From: an uncultured Sutterella sp.
Lineage (GTDB): Bacteria; Pseudomonadota; Gammaproteobacteria; Burkholderiales; Burkholderiaceae_F
Assembly (NCBI GenBank): GCA_900315045.1
Contig: OMXR01000006.1
Location: forward strand, 1 to 37,457
Direction of reading: 5' to 3'
DNA: 37,457 nucleotides
Numbering within the stretch: the first letter of the stretch is position 1; each line of letters opens with the position of its first letter. Below, piece after piece: positions 9,203 through 17,410 of the stretch. Under the pieces are notes generated by a model. That model had not been told where the DNA came from. It did no database searches and was given only the letters and a program-made list of their open reading frames with translations. Made by a program: the position numbers and the translations under genes.

Positions 9203-9640
9203 TCAGAGATTGAAGATGAAGGTCACAGGCCCGTCGTTGACGAGTTCCACCTCCATATGCGCGCCAAACAGTCCTGTCTGAATGGGCACGGCCTGATCTC
9301 TGAGCTCGGAGAGAAATTCTTCATACCGGGCACGGCCTTCCTCGCTTGGCGCAGCACCGCTGAAACTCGGCCGATTGCCGCTTGCAGTATCGGCGGCAAG
9401 CGTAAATTGCGAAACAGCCAGCACCGATCCCCCGACATCCCGGACGGAAAGATTCATCTTTCCCTGCGGATCGGTAAACATGCGGCACTTCACAACCTTC
9501 TGGGCCATTTTGCGCGCCTTCTCGGGACTGTCGCCCTTTTGCGCGCAAAAAAGCACCAGAATCCCCTTCTCAATCTGTCCGACTGTCTTTCCGTCAACCC
9601 GGACACAGGCTCGCGCTACGCGCTGGGTGACTGCGATCAT
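9203..9640 (-). CDS. dtd: D-aminoacyl-tRNA deacylase
   Basis: Dtd removes D-amino acids (and glycine) wrongly attached to tRNA, acting as a cytoplasmic proofreading homodimer. Both active-site motifs are present: SQFTL at residues 77–81 and the Gly-cisPro motif in VNDGPVTF (G137–P138). At 145 residues it is full length. It starts only four bases after the tyrS stop and is read with it; pairing with tyrosyl-tRNA synthetase makes sense because D-tyrosyl-tRNA is a classic substrate. Confidence 0.97.
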   Translation of the reverse strand: MIAVTQRVARACVRVDGKTVGQIEKGILVLFCAQKGDSPEKARKMAQKVVKCRMFTDPQGKMNLSVRDVGGSVLAVSQFTLAADTASGNRPSFSGAAPSEEGRARYEEFLSELRDQAVPIQTGLFGAHMEVELVNDGPVTFIFNL

Positions 9641-9644
9641 GGGC

Positions 9645-10895
9645 TTACTTCACCACGATGCGCGCCCACTTGCGCTTGCCGACCTGAACCGTGTAAGTGC
9701 CCGGAGCGAAAGTGAGCCCCCGATCGGTGACACGCTCACCCTCGATGCGCACGCCGCCCTGATCAATGTTGCGGTTCGCCTCGCTGTTGCTCGGCGCAAG
9801 CCCCGCCTCCTTGATCATCTTGGCAATTCCGATCTTGCCGTCGACGGCCTGAACGGTCACGGTCTGGATGTCGCTCGGAACCGCCCCCTGCTGGAAGCGC
9901 TTGTTGAACTCGGCCTCGGCTGCCTCGGCACTGGCTCTGTCATGGAATCGCTCAATGATCTCCTTGGCGAGCATCACCTTGGCTTCCCTCGGATTGCGCC
10001 CGTTTTCGCATTCGTGCTTGAGCGCGGCGATTTCGCTGTTGCTCCTGAGCGAGAGAAGATCGTACCAATTCCACATGAGCGTGTCGGAAATGCTCATGAC
10101 CTTGCCGAACATGTCATCGGGCGCATCGGTGATCCCGATGTAATTGTGCTTGCTCTTGCTCATCTTGTTGACGCCGTCAAGGCCAACGAGCAAAGGCATG
10201 GTAAGGATGCACTGGGATTCCTGGTTGTACTGGCGCTGCAGTTCGCGGCCGACAATCAGATTGAATCGCTGGTCCGAGCCGCCAAGCTCCAGATCGCTTC
10301 TGAGGGCAACGGAGTCGTAGCCCTGCATGAGCGGATAAATCAGCTCGTGCATGGCGATGGGCAGCTGCTGGGCATAGCGCTTTGCAAAATCGTCTCTTTC
10401 AAGGAGCCGGGCAAGCGTGTAGCGGGAGCAGAGCTGAATGAGTCCCGTGGCGCCAAGCTTGTTGTTCCACTCGGAGTTGTAGCGGACCTCGGCCTTGTTG
10501 ATGTCCAGAACGAGGCCGGCCTGAGCCAGATACGTTTCGGCATTGACCTTGATCTGCTCGGCAGAGAGCGGCGGACGAGTAACGTTTCTGCCGGAAGGAT
10601 CGCCAATCGCAGCCGTGAAGTCGCCGATCAGGAAGATCACCGTGTGTCCGAGATCCTGCAGCTGACGCAGCTTGTTGAGCACCACGGTGTGTCCGATATG
10701 AATGTCCGGAGCGGTGGGATCAAGCCCCAGTTTGCAGCGCAGCGGCTCTCCGGTTGCACGGGATCGCGCAAGCTTTTGCTCCAGCTCGCTTTCGATAAGC
10801 AAAGTATCGGTGCCGCGGCGGATCGTTGCCATGGCCTCCCGTATCTCGGGCGTCACCTCGTATTTCTTTTCCTGCTGCTGAACTTGCTCGGTCAT
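9645..10895 (-). CDS. tyrS: Tyrosyl-tRNA synthetase
   Basis: Class I aminoacyl-tRNA synthetase that charges tRNA-Tyr. The nucleotide-binding signatures are HIGH at residues 66–69 (in [14 protein letters not shown]) and KMSKS at 244–248. The C-terminal ~65 residues form an S4 RNA-binding domain ([18 protein letters not shown]). Length is 416 residues. The ATG at 10895 has AGAGGAG about 12 bases upstream. It leads the tyrS–dtd pair and is divergent from the M23 peptidase gene, the usual betaproteobacterial arrangement. Confidence 0.97.
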   Translation of the reverse strand: MTEQVQQQEKKYEVTPEIREAMATIRRGTDTLLIESELEQKLARSRATGEPLRCKLGLDPTAPDIHIGHTVVLNKLRQLQDLGHTVIFLIGDFTAAIGDPSGRNVTRPPLSAEQIKVNAETYLAQAGLVLDINKAEVRYNSEWNNKLGATGLIQLCSRYTLARLLERDDFAKRYAQQLPIAMHELIYPLMQGYDSVALRSDLELGGSDQRFNLIVGRELQRQYNQESQCILTMPLLVGLDGVNKMSKSKHNYIGITDAPDDMFGKVMSISDTLMWNWYDLLSLRSNSEIAALKHECENGRNPREAKVMLAKEIIERFHDRASAEAAEAEFNKRFQQGAVPSDIQTVTVQAVDGKIGIAKMIKEAGLAPSNSEANRNIDQGGVRIEGERVTDRGLTFAPGTYTVQVGKRKWARIVVK

Positions 10896-11112
10896 TGCTT
10901 GCTGAACTCCTCTGAATCATTCATTGCAAAAAGGTACATAGAGGCACTCTTGCCTCGCGAGTCCGGCGATTTTACAGGATTGGCCCGCAAAGCCATCGAT
11001 TTCCACCGGGGAAGGATGTCAACTGCCGCGGCCAAGTCGGATTGCGCTGCATTCCGTCCGTTTTCGAAAAAAATCAGTCCGGCATGCCTCAATTGCTGAG
11101 CGCATTCCTCCC

Positions 11113-11118
11113 TATAAT
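11113..11118 (+). promoter_or_regulatory. Possible -10 element for the M23 peptidase gene
   Basis: A perfect TATAAT lies 39 bases upstream of the ATG at 11157. The best upstream partner, TTGCTG at 11093–11098, is only 14 bases away, so the -35 is weak or absent. Confidence 0.4.
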
Positions 11119-11156
11119 TGCACTAGTTTTCATTCCTGCCGGAGCCATCCGAGTCA

Positions 11157-12611
11157 ATGACCTGCCAGTCCTTTTTCGGCAGACAGCTGCGACAGCTGGG
11201 GCAACAAGCCATCAGTTTTGTGGCCGAAAAAGCCGCCAGCGATCCGCGCTGGCGCAATTTGTCGCGCCCGTCCGCTCTGGCCGCAGGCATTTTCATCATG
11301 CCTGCCATTGCCGTTTCGGCAGCCTATTTCTCCCGCCCTGCGCCAACGGTTGAGACAATCGTCCAGCATGAAAACATCACTGCGCTGGACATGCCGGATG
11401 TTTCCGCCCAGATTGCCCAGATTTCCGTTTCTTCGGCCACCGTCAGCCGCACGGCCCGGACGGCAAAGAACGAACCGCTCCCCCGTCTGTTCGCCCGAAT
11501 GGGCATTACCGACCCGAAGGCACTTGACACGGTGACCAAGGACAGAAGACACGCCCTCGCCGCCTCCATGCGCAAGGCAGGGGCGAACCAGCTCGTCACG
11601 GCGGAAGTCTTTCCTTCCGGCTCGATCAAGACCTTGTCGGTTTATCTGGAAAACAAGGGAATGGGCGGGAAGATGTTCACCCTTAACCGCACCTCCCCGG
11701 AAAGCGATGTCGCGATTAGTTCCCGGCCATTCCGCTTCCGCATGCACGAAACGCTGGTCAGCGGCAAGGTTCAGGGCGCAATAGACCGCAGTCTTTCCAG
11801 AGCAGGGCTCCCCGCTGTTGTGATCCGGCAGGTTCACGCCATTTTCGATCGCGACCGCGATCCTCTCTGGTCCATGAACAAAGGCGATCAGTTCTGGGTC
11901 GTCTACGAGAAAAAGCAGGCCAACGACCACGTTGTCGGCTACGGCAAGCCTCTTGCCGTGGTTTTGCGCCGGGGCCACAGAACATTCAGCTACTACTGGC
12001 TCAATGACGGCTCTCAAGCCGGCAGCTATTACGATAAAGAGGGCATGACTGCCCGCCGGGCCTTTCTGCGCGTGCCCCTTGACGTGCGTGCTGTCTCGAG
12101 CGGTTTCAACAGGGTGAGAAAGCATCCCATCACGGGCGTGGTCAGGCCTCATCTGGGAACGGACTTCAGCGCCCCGAAAGGCGCAGTCGTTCGTGCAGCG
12201 TCCGATGGCGTGGTCCGCAAAGCGGGCTGGGGCACGGGCTTTGGCAAACATATTCTCATTGACCACGGCAACGGCTACGAAACCGTCTATGCCCATCTGT
12301 CCGTCATTTCCAAGGGCATTCGCCCCGGATCGCATGTCACGATTTCCCAGCAGATCGGCCGGGTGGGCATGACCGGGCTTGCCACCGGCCCGCACCTGCA
12401 CTACGAGCTCCGCTTCCATAAGCAGCAGATCAATCCGATGACGGCAAAAATCCCGACCGCCCGTGCTCTGTCGTCCAGCAAAAAGACCCGTCTGAAAGCG
12501 GACATTGCCGCATTGGAAAAGAAATTTGATTTGCCGACAGGCAAGAGCTCTGCCAGCACGGCACAGGCAGATAAGGCAGACAAGGGAAAACCCCAAAAGA
12601 AAGTCAACTAG
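11157..12611 (+). CDS. M23-family (LytM) murein endopeptidase, membrane-anchored
   Basis: A cell-wall metallopeptidase, expected to cut peptidoglycan cross-bridges during growth or division. A single N-terminal membrane segment lies at about residues 43–61 (LAAGIFIMPAIAVSAAYF), preceded by a basic cytoplasmic stretch. A long periplasmic region follows, then the LytM domain at ~325–430. Zinc ligands are visible: H332 and D336 in HLGTDFSAPKG, and H415 in HLHYEL (413–418); H380 in YAHL is the usual catalytic partner. All key residues are present, so it should be active rather than an EnvC-like activator. The tail is Lys/Ala-rich. Length is 484 residues. GGAG lies 12 bases before the ATG. The neighbour anmK also handles cell-wall material. 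Confidence 0.92.
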   Translation: MTCQSFFGRQLRQLGQQAISFVAEKAASDPRWRNLSRPSALAAGIFIMPAIAVSAAYFSRPAPTVETIVQHENITALDMPDVSAQIAQISVSSATVSRTARTAKNEPLPRLFARMGITDPKALDTVTKDRRHALAASMRKAGANQLVTAEVFPSGSIKTLSVYLENKGMGGKMFTLNRTSPESDVAISSRPFRFRMHETLVSGKVQGAIDRSLSRAGLPAVVIRQVHAIFDRDRDPLWSMNKGDQFWVVYEKKQANDHVVGYGKPLAVVLRRGHRTFSYYWLNDGSQAGSYYDKEGMTARRAFLRVPLDVRAVSSGFNRVRKHPITGVVRPHLGTDFSAPKGAVVRAASDGVVRKAGWGTGFGKHILIDHGNGYETVYAHLSVISKGIRPGSHVTISQQIGRVGMTGLATGPHLHYELRFHKQQINPMTAKIPTARALSSSKKTRLKADIAALEKKFDLPTGKSSASTAQADKADKGKPQKKVN

Positions 12612-12789
12612 GGAAAGAATTCTCATATTTGCGCTGTTTTTCGGGCATTCCTCCCTGGATTGCTCTGCTTCTAAGGATTTTCACCGTCTCGTCCGGCCTC
12701 ACAACAATCTAAAATGCCGCTCGCTTCGCGCCTTAGGGCTTTTTCTGACCGTCTGCGCGGGGTTTTGCATTTCGATCTCGGAGCCTTAA

Positions 12790-13890
12790 ATGATCAAGAC
12801 CATTGCTCTCGGTCTCATGTCCGGAACCAGCCTTGATGGCGTGGACGCCGTTGCTGTTGATTTTTCCGGCGACAAACCCAAACTCGTCGGCCACTCCCAT
12901 CTGGACTTTGACCGTGATCTGCGCAAGACGCTGCTCGCCCTGTGCAAACCGGGCGACAATGAAATCGAGACCATGCAGGATGCGGCAGTCCAGCTGTCCA
13001 AAACCTACGCCCATGCCATCCATGAACTGCTCAACGAGGCAGACATTCCGCGCTCAGCCGTTGCCGCCGCAGGAGTCCATGGCCAGACCATCCGCCATCG
13101 CCCGGAGAAGGGCTGGACCCTTCAGCTCAGCAATCCTGCCCTGATTGCCGAACTCTCGGGCGTTGACGTAATTGCCGACTTCAGATCCCGCGACATGGCT
13201 GCCGGCGGCCAGGGCGCCCCCCTCGTGCCCGCATTTCATCGCCAGGTTTTCTCTTCGGACATTGCGCGCTCCGTTGTCAACATTGGCGGCATTTCCAACG
13301 TCACGTTCCTGCCTCCCAAAAAGAGCTATGGAAAGATCATCGGCTTTGACTGCGGTCCGGGCAATGTGCTTCTTGACGGCTGGTGCAAAAAAAATCTCCG
13401 CCGCGATTTCGATGCCAACGGCGCATGGGGAGCAACCGGCCACGTCGACGAGGCCCTGCTCGAAAGGCTCCTGGCCGAGCCCTATTTCTCCCAAAAGCCG
13501 CCCAAGAGCACCGGCAGGGAACTGTTCAATCTGGATTGGCTCCGCTCCAAACTCGCCGATGAAGATCCGGCCGATGTGCAGGCGACCCTGATGACGCTCA
13601 CGGCAAGAACCATCGTGGATTCGATCAAGCGCTTCGCCCACCAGACCAAGGAGATTTACCTCTGCGGCGGCGGTGCCCTGAACGGAGCTCTGTGCCGCGT
13701 GATCAGCCAGGAGGCCGGGGAAGACGTCCTTGTGCGCTCCACCCAGGCCCTGGGCGTGCACCCGCTTCACGTTGAAGGCATGGCTTTTGCCTGGCTCGCC
13801 TGGGCATTCCTGCATCGCAACCCCGGAAACCTGCCCGAAGTCACCAACGCCAACGGCCCGCGCATTCTGGGCGCGCTCTACCCGCACTAG
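12790..13890 (+). CDS. anmK: Anhydro-N-acetylmuramic acid kinase
   Basis: AnmK phosphorylates and opens 1,6-anhydro-MurNAc, giving MurNAc-6-phosphate during peptidoglycan recycling in the cytoplasm. The ATP-binding start GLMSGTSLDGVDAV is characteristic, followed by HGQTIRHRP, DFRSRDMAAGGQGAPLVP, NIGGISNVTF and FDCGPGNVLLD, and a C-terminal LCGGGALNGAL. Length of 366 residues is standard. CGGAG sits six bases before the ATG. The M23 endopeptidase upstream releases the type of fragments this enzyme recycles. The 178-base gap between them shows no clear promoter or terminator. Confidence 0.97.
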   Translation: MIKTIALGLMSGTSLDGVDAVAVDFSGDKPKLVGHSHLDFDRDLRKTLLALCKPGDNEIETMQDAAVQLSKTYAHAIHELLNEADIPRSAVAAAGVHGQTIRHRPEKGWTLQLSNPALIAELSGVDVIADFRSRDMAAGGQGAPLVPAFHRQVFSSDIARSVVNIGGISNVTFLPPKKSYGKIIGFDCGPGNVLLDGWCKKNLRRDFDANGAWGATGHVDEALLERLLAEPYFSQKPPKSTGRELFNLDWLRSKLADEDPADVQATLMTLTARTIVDSIKRFAHQTKEIYLCGGGALNGALCRVISQEAGEDVLVRSTQALGVHPLHVEGMAFAWLAWAFLHRNPGNLPEVTNANGPRILGALYPH

Positions 13891-13915
13891 AGCTGTTCTG
13901 CCCAGTTTTCATCTG

Positions 13916-13947
13916 CGAGGGGCCGCTCGAGCGGCTCCTCGTTTTTT
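13916..13947 (+). terminator. Intrinsic terminator after anmK
   Basis: A GC-rich stem from CGAGGGGCCGCT (13916–13927) pairing with AGCGGCTCCTCG (13930–13941), with one G·T pair, is followed by six T. The terminal loop must open a few of the central CTCGAG bases. Confidence 0.9.
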
Positions 13948-14116
13948 CGAGGCAAAACAACGCTCTCAATCGCCTTTTGCTATGGCGATCTCAGAAAAAA
14001 TCCTATAAAATCCGCGCTCTTTTTTCGTTCCCGACAACCCATAACCTCGGACGGGACGACGAAACCCAATTTGCCGGTCCACCCCCTGATTCCGTTCCGC
14101 CGCCCCCAAATGCTTC

Positions 14117-15841
14117 ATGTCAGTGCTCTCCCTTTGCAAGGAAACGCTGCGGCATCTGCCGCTCGCCCCCTTTCATCCTGTCAGTTTTGATTCCCTGCGT
14201 CACTACAACGCTCGGATGCTTACGCGCGACGTCAGCGCTGGTCTTACCGTCGGCATGGTCGCATTGCCGCTTGCAATGGCCTTCGGCATCGCTTCGGGCG
14301 TACCGCCGGAAGCGGGCATCTACACGGCGATCATTGCCGGCTTTCTGATCAGCCTGTTCGGCGGCTGCCGTGTTCAGATCGGAGGCCCTGCCGGTGCCTT
14401 CATCGTCATCATCTACGGAATCATTGCCCAGTACGGCCTTGCGAACCTGTTGCTGGCGACCATCGGTTCCGGCATCCTGCTTCTGCTGATGGGACTATTC
14501 AAGCTGGGTAGCTTCATCCGCTTCATTCCCGTCTCCATCGTGATCGGCTTTACCAACGGTATTGCAATCCTGATCGGACTGAGCCAGATTAAGGACTTCC
14601 TGGGCCTCACGATTGCAAAGATGCCAGCGGATTTCTTCCATCAGATCCAGACGCTCGCGGAGAACATCCACACGGTCAATCCCTACGCGCTCGGCGTCGC
14701 GTTCGCGAGCTTCCTGATCGTCAAGTTCTGGCCTTCAAACTACACGATGCATGACCCGGCGTGGAAAAAGCTCCTGGGCCGTTTCCCCGCCACGGTCATC
14801 GTTCTGGTTCTGTCCACCGTTGTCGTTTCTTTCTTTGCCCTGCCCGTAGAAACCATCGGCTCCAAGTTCGGCGGCATCCCCCAGAAGCTGCCCGACCTTG
14901 CCATCCCGAGTTTCGAATGGGGCGACTTCAAGAAGCTCATCGGACCGATGATCACGCTCGCCCTGCTGGGCTCGATCGAAAGCCTGCTCTGCGCCCGTGT
15001 TGCAGACGCCATGACCGATGATCGCCACGACCCCAACCAGGAGCTGATGGGCCAGGGCATTGCCAACCTTGTGACGCCGTTTTTCGGCGGCATTCCGGCA
15101 ACCGGCACCATTGCCCGAACCGTGACCAATATTAAGAGCGGCGCAGCCTCTCCCGTAGCCGGCCTCGTGCATGCAGTGACGCTGCTCATCGTGATTCTGG
15201 CCGCCGCTCCGCTTGCCAGCGACATTCCGCTTGCCGCTCTTGCCGCCATCCTGATGAATGTGGCCTGGAACATGGGAAACTGGCGCGAGTTCGTCCGTCT
15301 GCGCAAGATGACGATCAGCTACAAGACGACGCTCCTGCTCACGTTCCTCTTGACCGTGATCTTCGACCTGACGGTCGCCGTGGAAGTCGGCCTGGTCACA
15401 AGCTGCCTGTTCTTCATTTTTCGCATGAACAACCTCACGCACGTTGACCGTCAGACGCTTCCGTTCGATGCCCCTTCAGAGATTGAAAGCTGGAAGCTCA
15501 CCGGAGCCTTCTTCTTCGGATCCGTCTCCAAGCTCTCGGAGCTGAGCGATCCCAAGCGGCTCACGGCTCCCAACTCGGCCAAGGTTGTCATCCTGGACTT
15601 CTCCGGCGTTCTCTCCCTGGACAACTCCGTGATGGATGTCATCGAGGTATTCCGCAGGGCGCTCAAGCGCCGCGGCCATGAACTCATCATTGCCGGCGCC
15701 GAAGGCCATCCCCGCCGCCAGCTGCGGCGCATGGGTCTGGTGGATTCGCTTGGTGCCAACCTTGTTCCTGACATGGAGTTCGCCCTCAAGAGAGCCCGCG
15801 ATCTTCTCTCGGAGATGGACAACAAGGCAGCTGCCAGCTAG
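14117..15841 (+). CDS. SulP-family anion transporter with STAS domain
   Basis: An inner-membrane anion transporter of the SLC26/SulP family; bacterial members move sulfate, bicarbonate or C4-dicarboxylates, and the substrate is not evident here. The transmembrane core is at about residues 38–435, beginning DVSAGLTVGMVALPLAMAFG and including VQIGGPAGAFIVI, SIESLL and the signature GGIPATGTIARTVTNIKSGA. A STAS domain at ~455–560 includes VVILDFSGVLSLDNSVMDVI. At 574 residues it is full length. No Shine-Dalgarno is seen before ATG 14117; an in-frame ATG at 14216 would still leave the core intact. It is monocistronic, with terminators on both sides. Confidence 0.92.
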   Translation: MSVLSLCKETLRHLPLAPFHPVSFDSLRHYNARMLTRDVSAGLTVGMVALPLAMAFGIASGVPPEAGIYTAIIAGFLISLFGGCRVQIGGPAGAFIVIIYGIIAQYGLANLLLATIGSGILLLLMGLFKLGSFIRFIPVSIVIGFTNGIAILIGLSQIKDFLGLTIAKMPADFFHQIQTLAENIHTVNPYALGVAFASFLIVKFWPSNYTMHDPAWKKLLGRFPATVIVLVLSTVVVSFFALPVETIGSKFGGIPQKLPDLAIPSFEWGDFKKLIGPMITLALLGSIESLLCARVADAMTDDRHDPNQELMGQGIANLVTPFFGGIPATGTIARTVTNIKSGAASPVAGLVHAVTLLIVILAAAPLASDIPLAALAAILMNVAWNMGNWREFVRLRKMTISYKTTLLLTFLLTVIFDLTVAVEVGLVTSCLFFIFRMNNLTHVDRQTLPFDAPSEIESWKLTGAFFFGSVSKLSELSDPKRLTAPNSAKVVILDFSGVLSLDNSVMDVIEVFRRALKRRGHELIIAGAEGHPRRQLRRMGLVDSLGANLVPDMEFALKRARDLLSEMDNKAAAS

Positions 15842-15874
15842 AGCCATCACAGTCACTTCGTTCGCTTTAATCAG

Positions 15875-15901
15875 AAGAGTCAGCCTAGCGCTGGCTCTTT
15901 T
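15875..15901 (+). terminator. Intrinsic terminator after the SulP gene
   Basis: AAGAGTCAGC (15875–15884) pairs with GCTGGCTCTT (15890–15899), with one T·G pair and a five-base loop, ending in TTTT. Confidence 0.85.
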
Positions 15902-15955
15902 GCGCTAAAGTCACGGCTGCAGTTGTTCATGGAAAAATTTTCAGCGAAACAGACA

Positions 15956-16675
15956 ATGAGAAAACTCCCCTTTTCAGCTCTGCTGCTCTCTTCGGTACTT
16001 GCATTGACCTCCCTTAGCGTTCAGGCCTCGCCCGACACCGACAGGGTCAGCCAGAAAATCCGGGAGAAAACCGGGATGATCCCGACAAGCGTGCAAAAGT
16101 CTCCCGTTGCCGGCCTTTATGAAATCGTCGTGCGCCGTCAGATCTTCTACACCGATGCCGAGGGCAAGTATCTCATTGCTGGAAGGATTTTCGACACGGT
16201 TGCCAACACCGACATCACAGCCGCGCGCATGGAGGAACTTAACCGCATCGACTGGAAGGTCTTCCGCCTTGAGGATGCCGTCAAGGTCGTGCGCGGCAAG
16301 GGCGAGCGAAAGCTTGTCGTATTCACCGACGCCCGCTGTCCCTATTGCTCCATGCTCGAGCGCAATCTGCAGAAGATGGACAACATCACGGTCTACAACT
16401 TCATCTATCCGATTCTCAATTCGGGCAGCATATCCAAGAACATCTTCTGCTCTGAAAATCCCGTTGCCGCCTTCGAGGCACACATGCTCGAAGGCAAGGA
16501 TCCCGCCGAGATTGCCGAAGGCAAGTGCGACTACAGCGCCCTGCACCGCAATCTGGAGATCGGCCGGGAACTCGGCATAACCGGCACTCCGACCATCATC
16601 TTCCCAGATGGCTCCAGAGTCTCCGGCGCCCTCACTCCAGATCAGATCGAGGCCAGGCTTGCCGCTGCCAAATAG
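15956..16675 (+). CDS. dsbC: Periplasmic disulfide isomerase DsbC
   Basis: DsbC reshuffles wrong disulfides in periplasmic proteins and is kept reduced by DsbD. From ATG 15956 the protein begins with a signal peptide (MRKLPFSALLLSSVLALTSL, ending SVQA before SPDTD). An N-terminal dimerisation domain follows, then a thioredoxin fold with active site CPYC at C128/C131 in VVFTDARCPYC, and a cis-proline loop in GITGTPTIIFPDG. Length is 239 residues including the signal. In-frame starts at 15929 (ATG) and 15923 (TTG) would lengthen the leader; no Shine-Dalgarno separates them. A DsbD-type reductase is encoded 5 kb downstream at 21444–23606. Confidence 0.93.
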   Translation: MRKLPFSALLLSSVLALTSLSVQASPDTDRVSQKIREKTGMIPTSVQKSPVAGLYEIVVRRQIFYTDAEGKYLIAGRIFDTVANTDITAARMEELNRIDWKVFRLEDAVKVVRGKGERKLVVFTDARCPYCSMLERNLQKMDNITVYNFIYPILNSGSISKNIFCSENPVAAFEAHMLEGKDPAEIAEGKCDYSALHRNLEIGRELGITGTPTIIFPDGSRVSGALTPDQIEARLAAAK

Positions 16676-16698
16676 GCACTGCGGCTGCTGTGTTCTGC

Positions 16699-17343
16699 AT
16701 GAAACGCACGTACAACCCCAACCAGCTCGAGCTTTTCGGTCCGGATCCCAACCTGCCATCCCCCGAGAAGAAGTCCCGGCGCAAGAAGCCTGCGCCCGCA
16801 AGGCAAAGGAAGCCTCAGGCAAAGCCTCCCGTGCCGCCGGCCGAAAGGCCGCTCATCAAGGCGCCGCACGCAGCTCCCCTGCAGGCTCCGGCAGTCCGCA
16901 TCTTTGAATTTCCGACCGCGGATCTGCCCAAGACCATTCCCGTGCGGCTTCCGTCGGATCTTGAAAAAACGCCCGGCTCGGAGAATGAACCTTACGCAGA
17001 GCTCAAGGACATGCTTCAAGGCATTCCCTTCTGGCAGATGGATGCCGCAGCACGCCGCGAAATCCGCGAGCGGGTCGTGCGCATGGCGCAAGACCACATC
17101 TCTGCCAGCCACTGTGCGGCTCAGCTTGGCCTGGATGAGGAACTTGTCGCCTATTGGTATCATCTGATCGATGCGGAACGGATGACCGAATTTATTGAAT
17201 GGGGCCGGCTCATTCCCGAATACACGCCGCAAATGGAACAGCAGACCCGCCGGATGCTTGCCCGGGGTTTTTCATCCCGTCAGATTGAGCTGATGCTCGG
17301 CATCCCGCACAACATTGCCGATCAGTGGCGCAAGTCTCCCTGA
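16699..17343 (+). CDS. Unrecognised protein with two HTH-like segments
   Basis: I do not recognise this 214-residue protein. Residues ~1–65 are low-complexity, rich in Lys, Arg, Pro and Ala (KKSRRKKPAPARQRKPQ), and look disordered and able to bind nucleic acid. The C-terminal half is helical. It contains two stretches that read like helix-turn-helix units, ISASHCAAQLGLDEELVAYW and SSRQIELMLGIPHNIADQW. There is no signal peptide, membrane segment or enzyme motif. It starts 23 bases after dsbC and ends 67 bases before the acyl-CoA synthetase, so cotranscription is possible. Coding bias and intact frame support a real gene. A DNA- or RNA-binding role is only a guess. The N-terminal KRTYNPNQLELFGPDP could be a short linear motif. 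Confidence 0.7.
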   Translation: MKRTYNPNQLELFGPDPNLPSPEKKSRRKKPAPARQRKPQAKPPVPPAERPLIKAPHAAPLQAPAVRIFEFPTADLPKTIPVRLPSDLEKTPGSENEPYAELKDMLQGIPFWQMDAAARREIRERVVRMAQDHISASHCAAQLGLDEELVAYWYHLIDAERMTEFIEWGRLIPEYTPQMEQQTRRMLARGFSSRQIELMLGIPHNIADQWRKSP

Positions 17344-17410
17344 TCGGCGTTTTGCCAAAATTTTCAGTCCGGCCAGTTTCTGGCTGGCAGCCTCTGCAAG
17401 GAGAATCGCC

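Noticed and set aside
9375-11099. 574-codon plus-strand frame opposite dtd and tyrS
   Set aside because: Antisense to two certain genes, with no recognisable domain.
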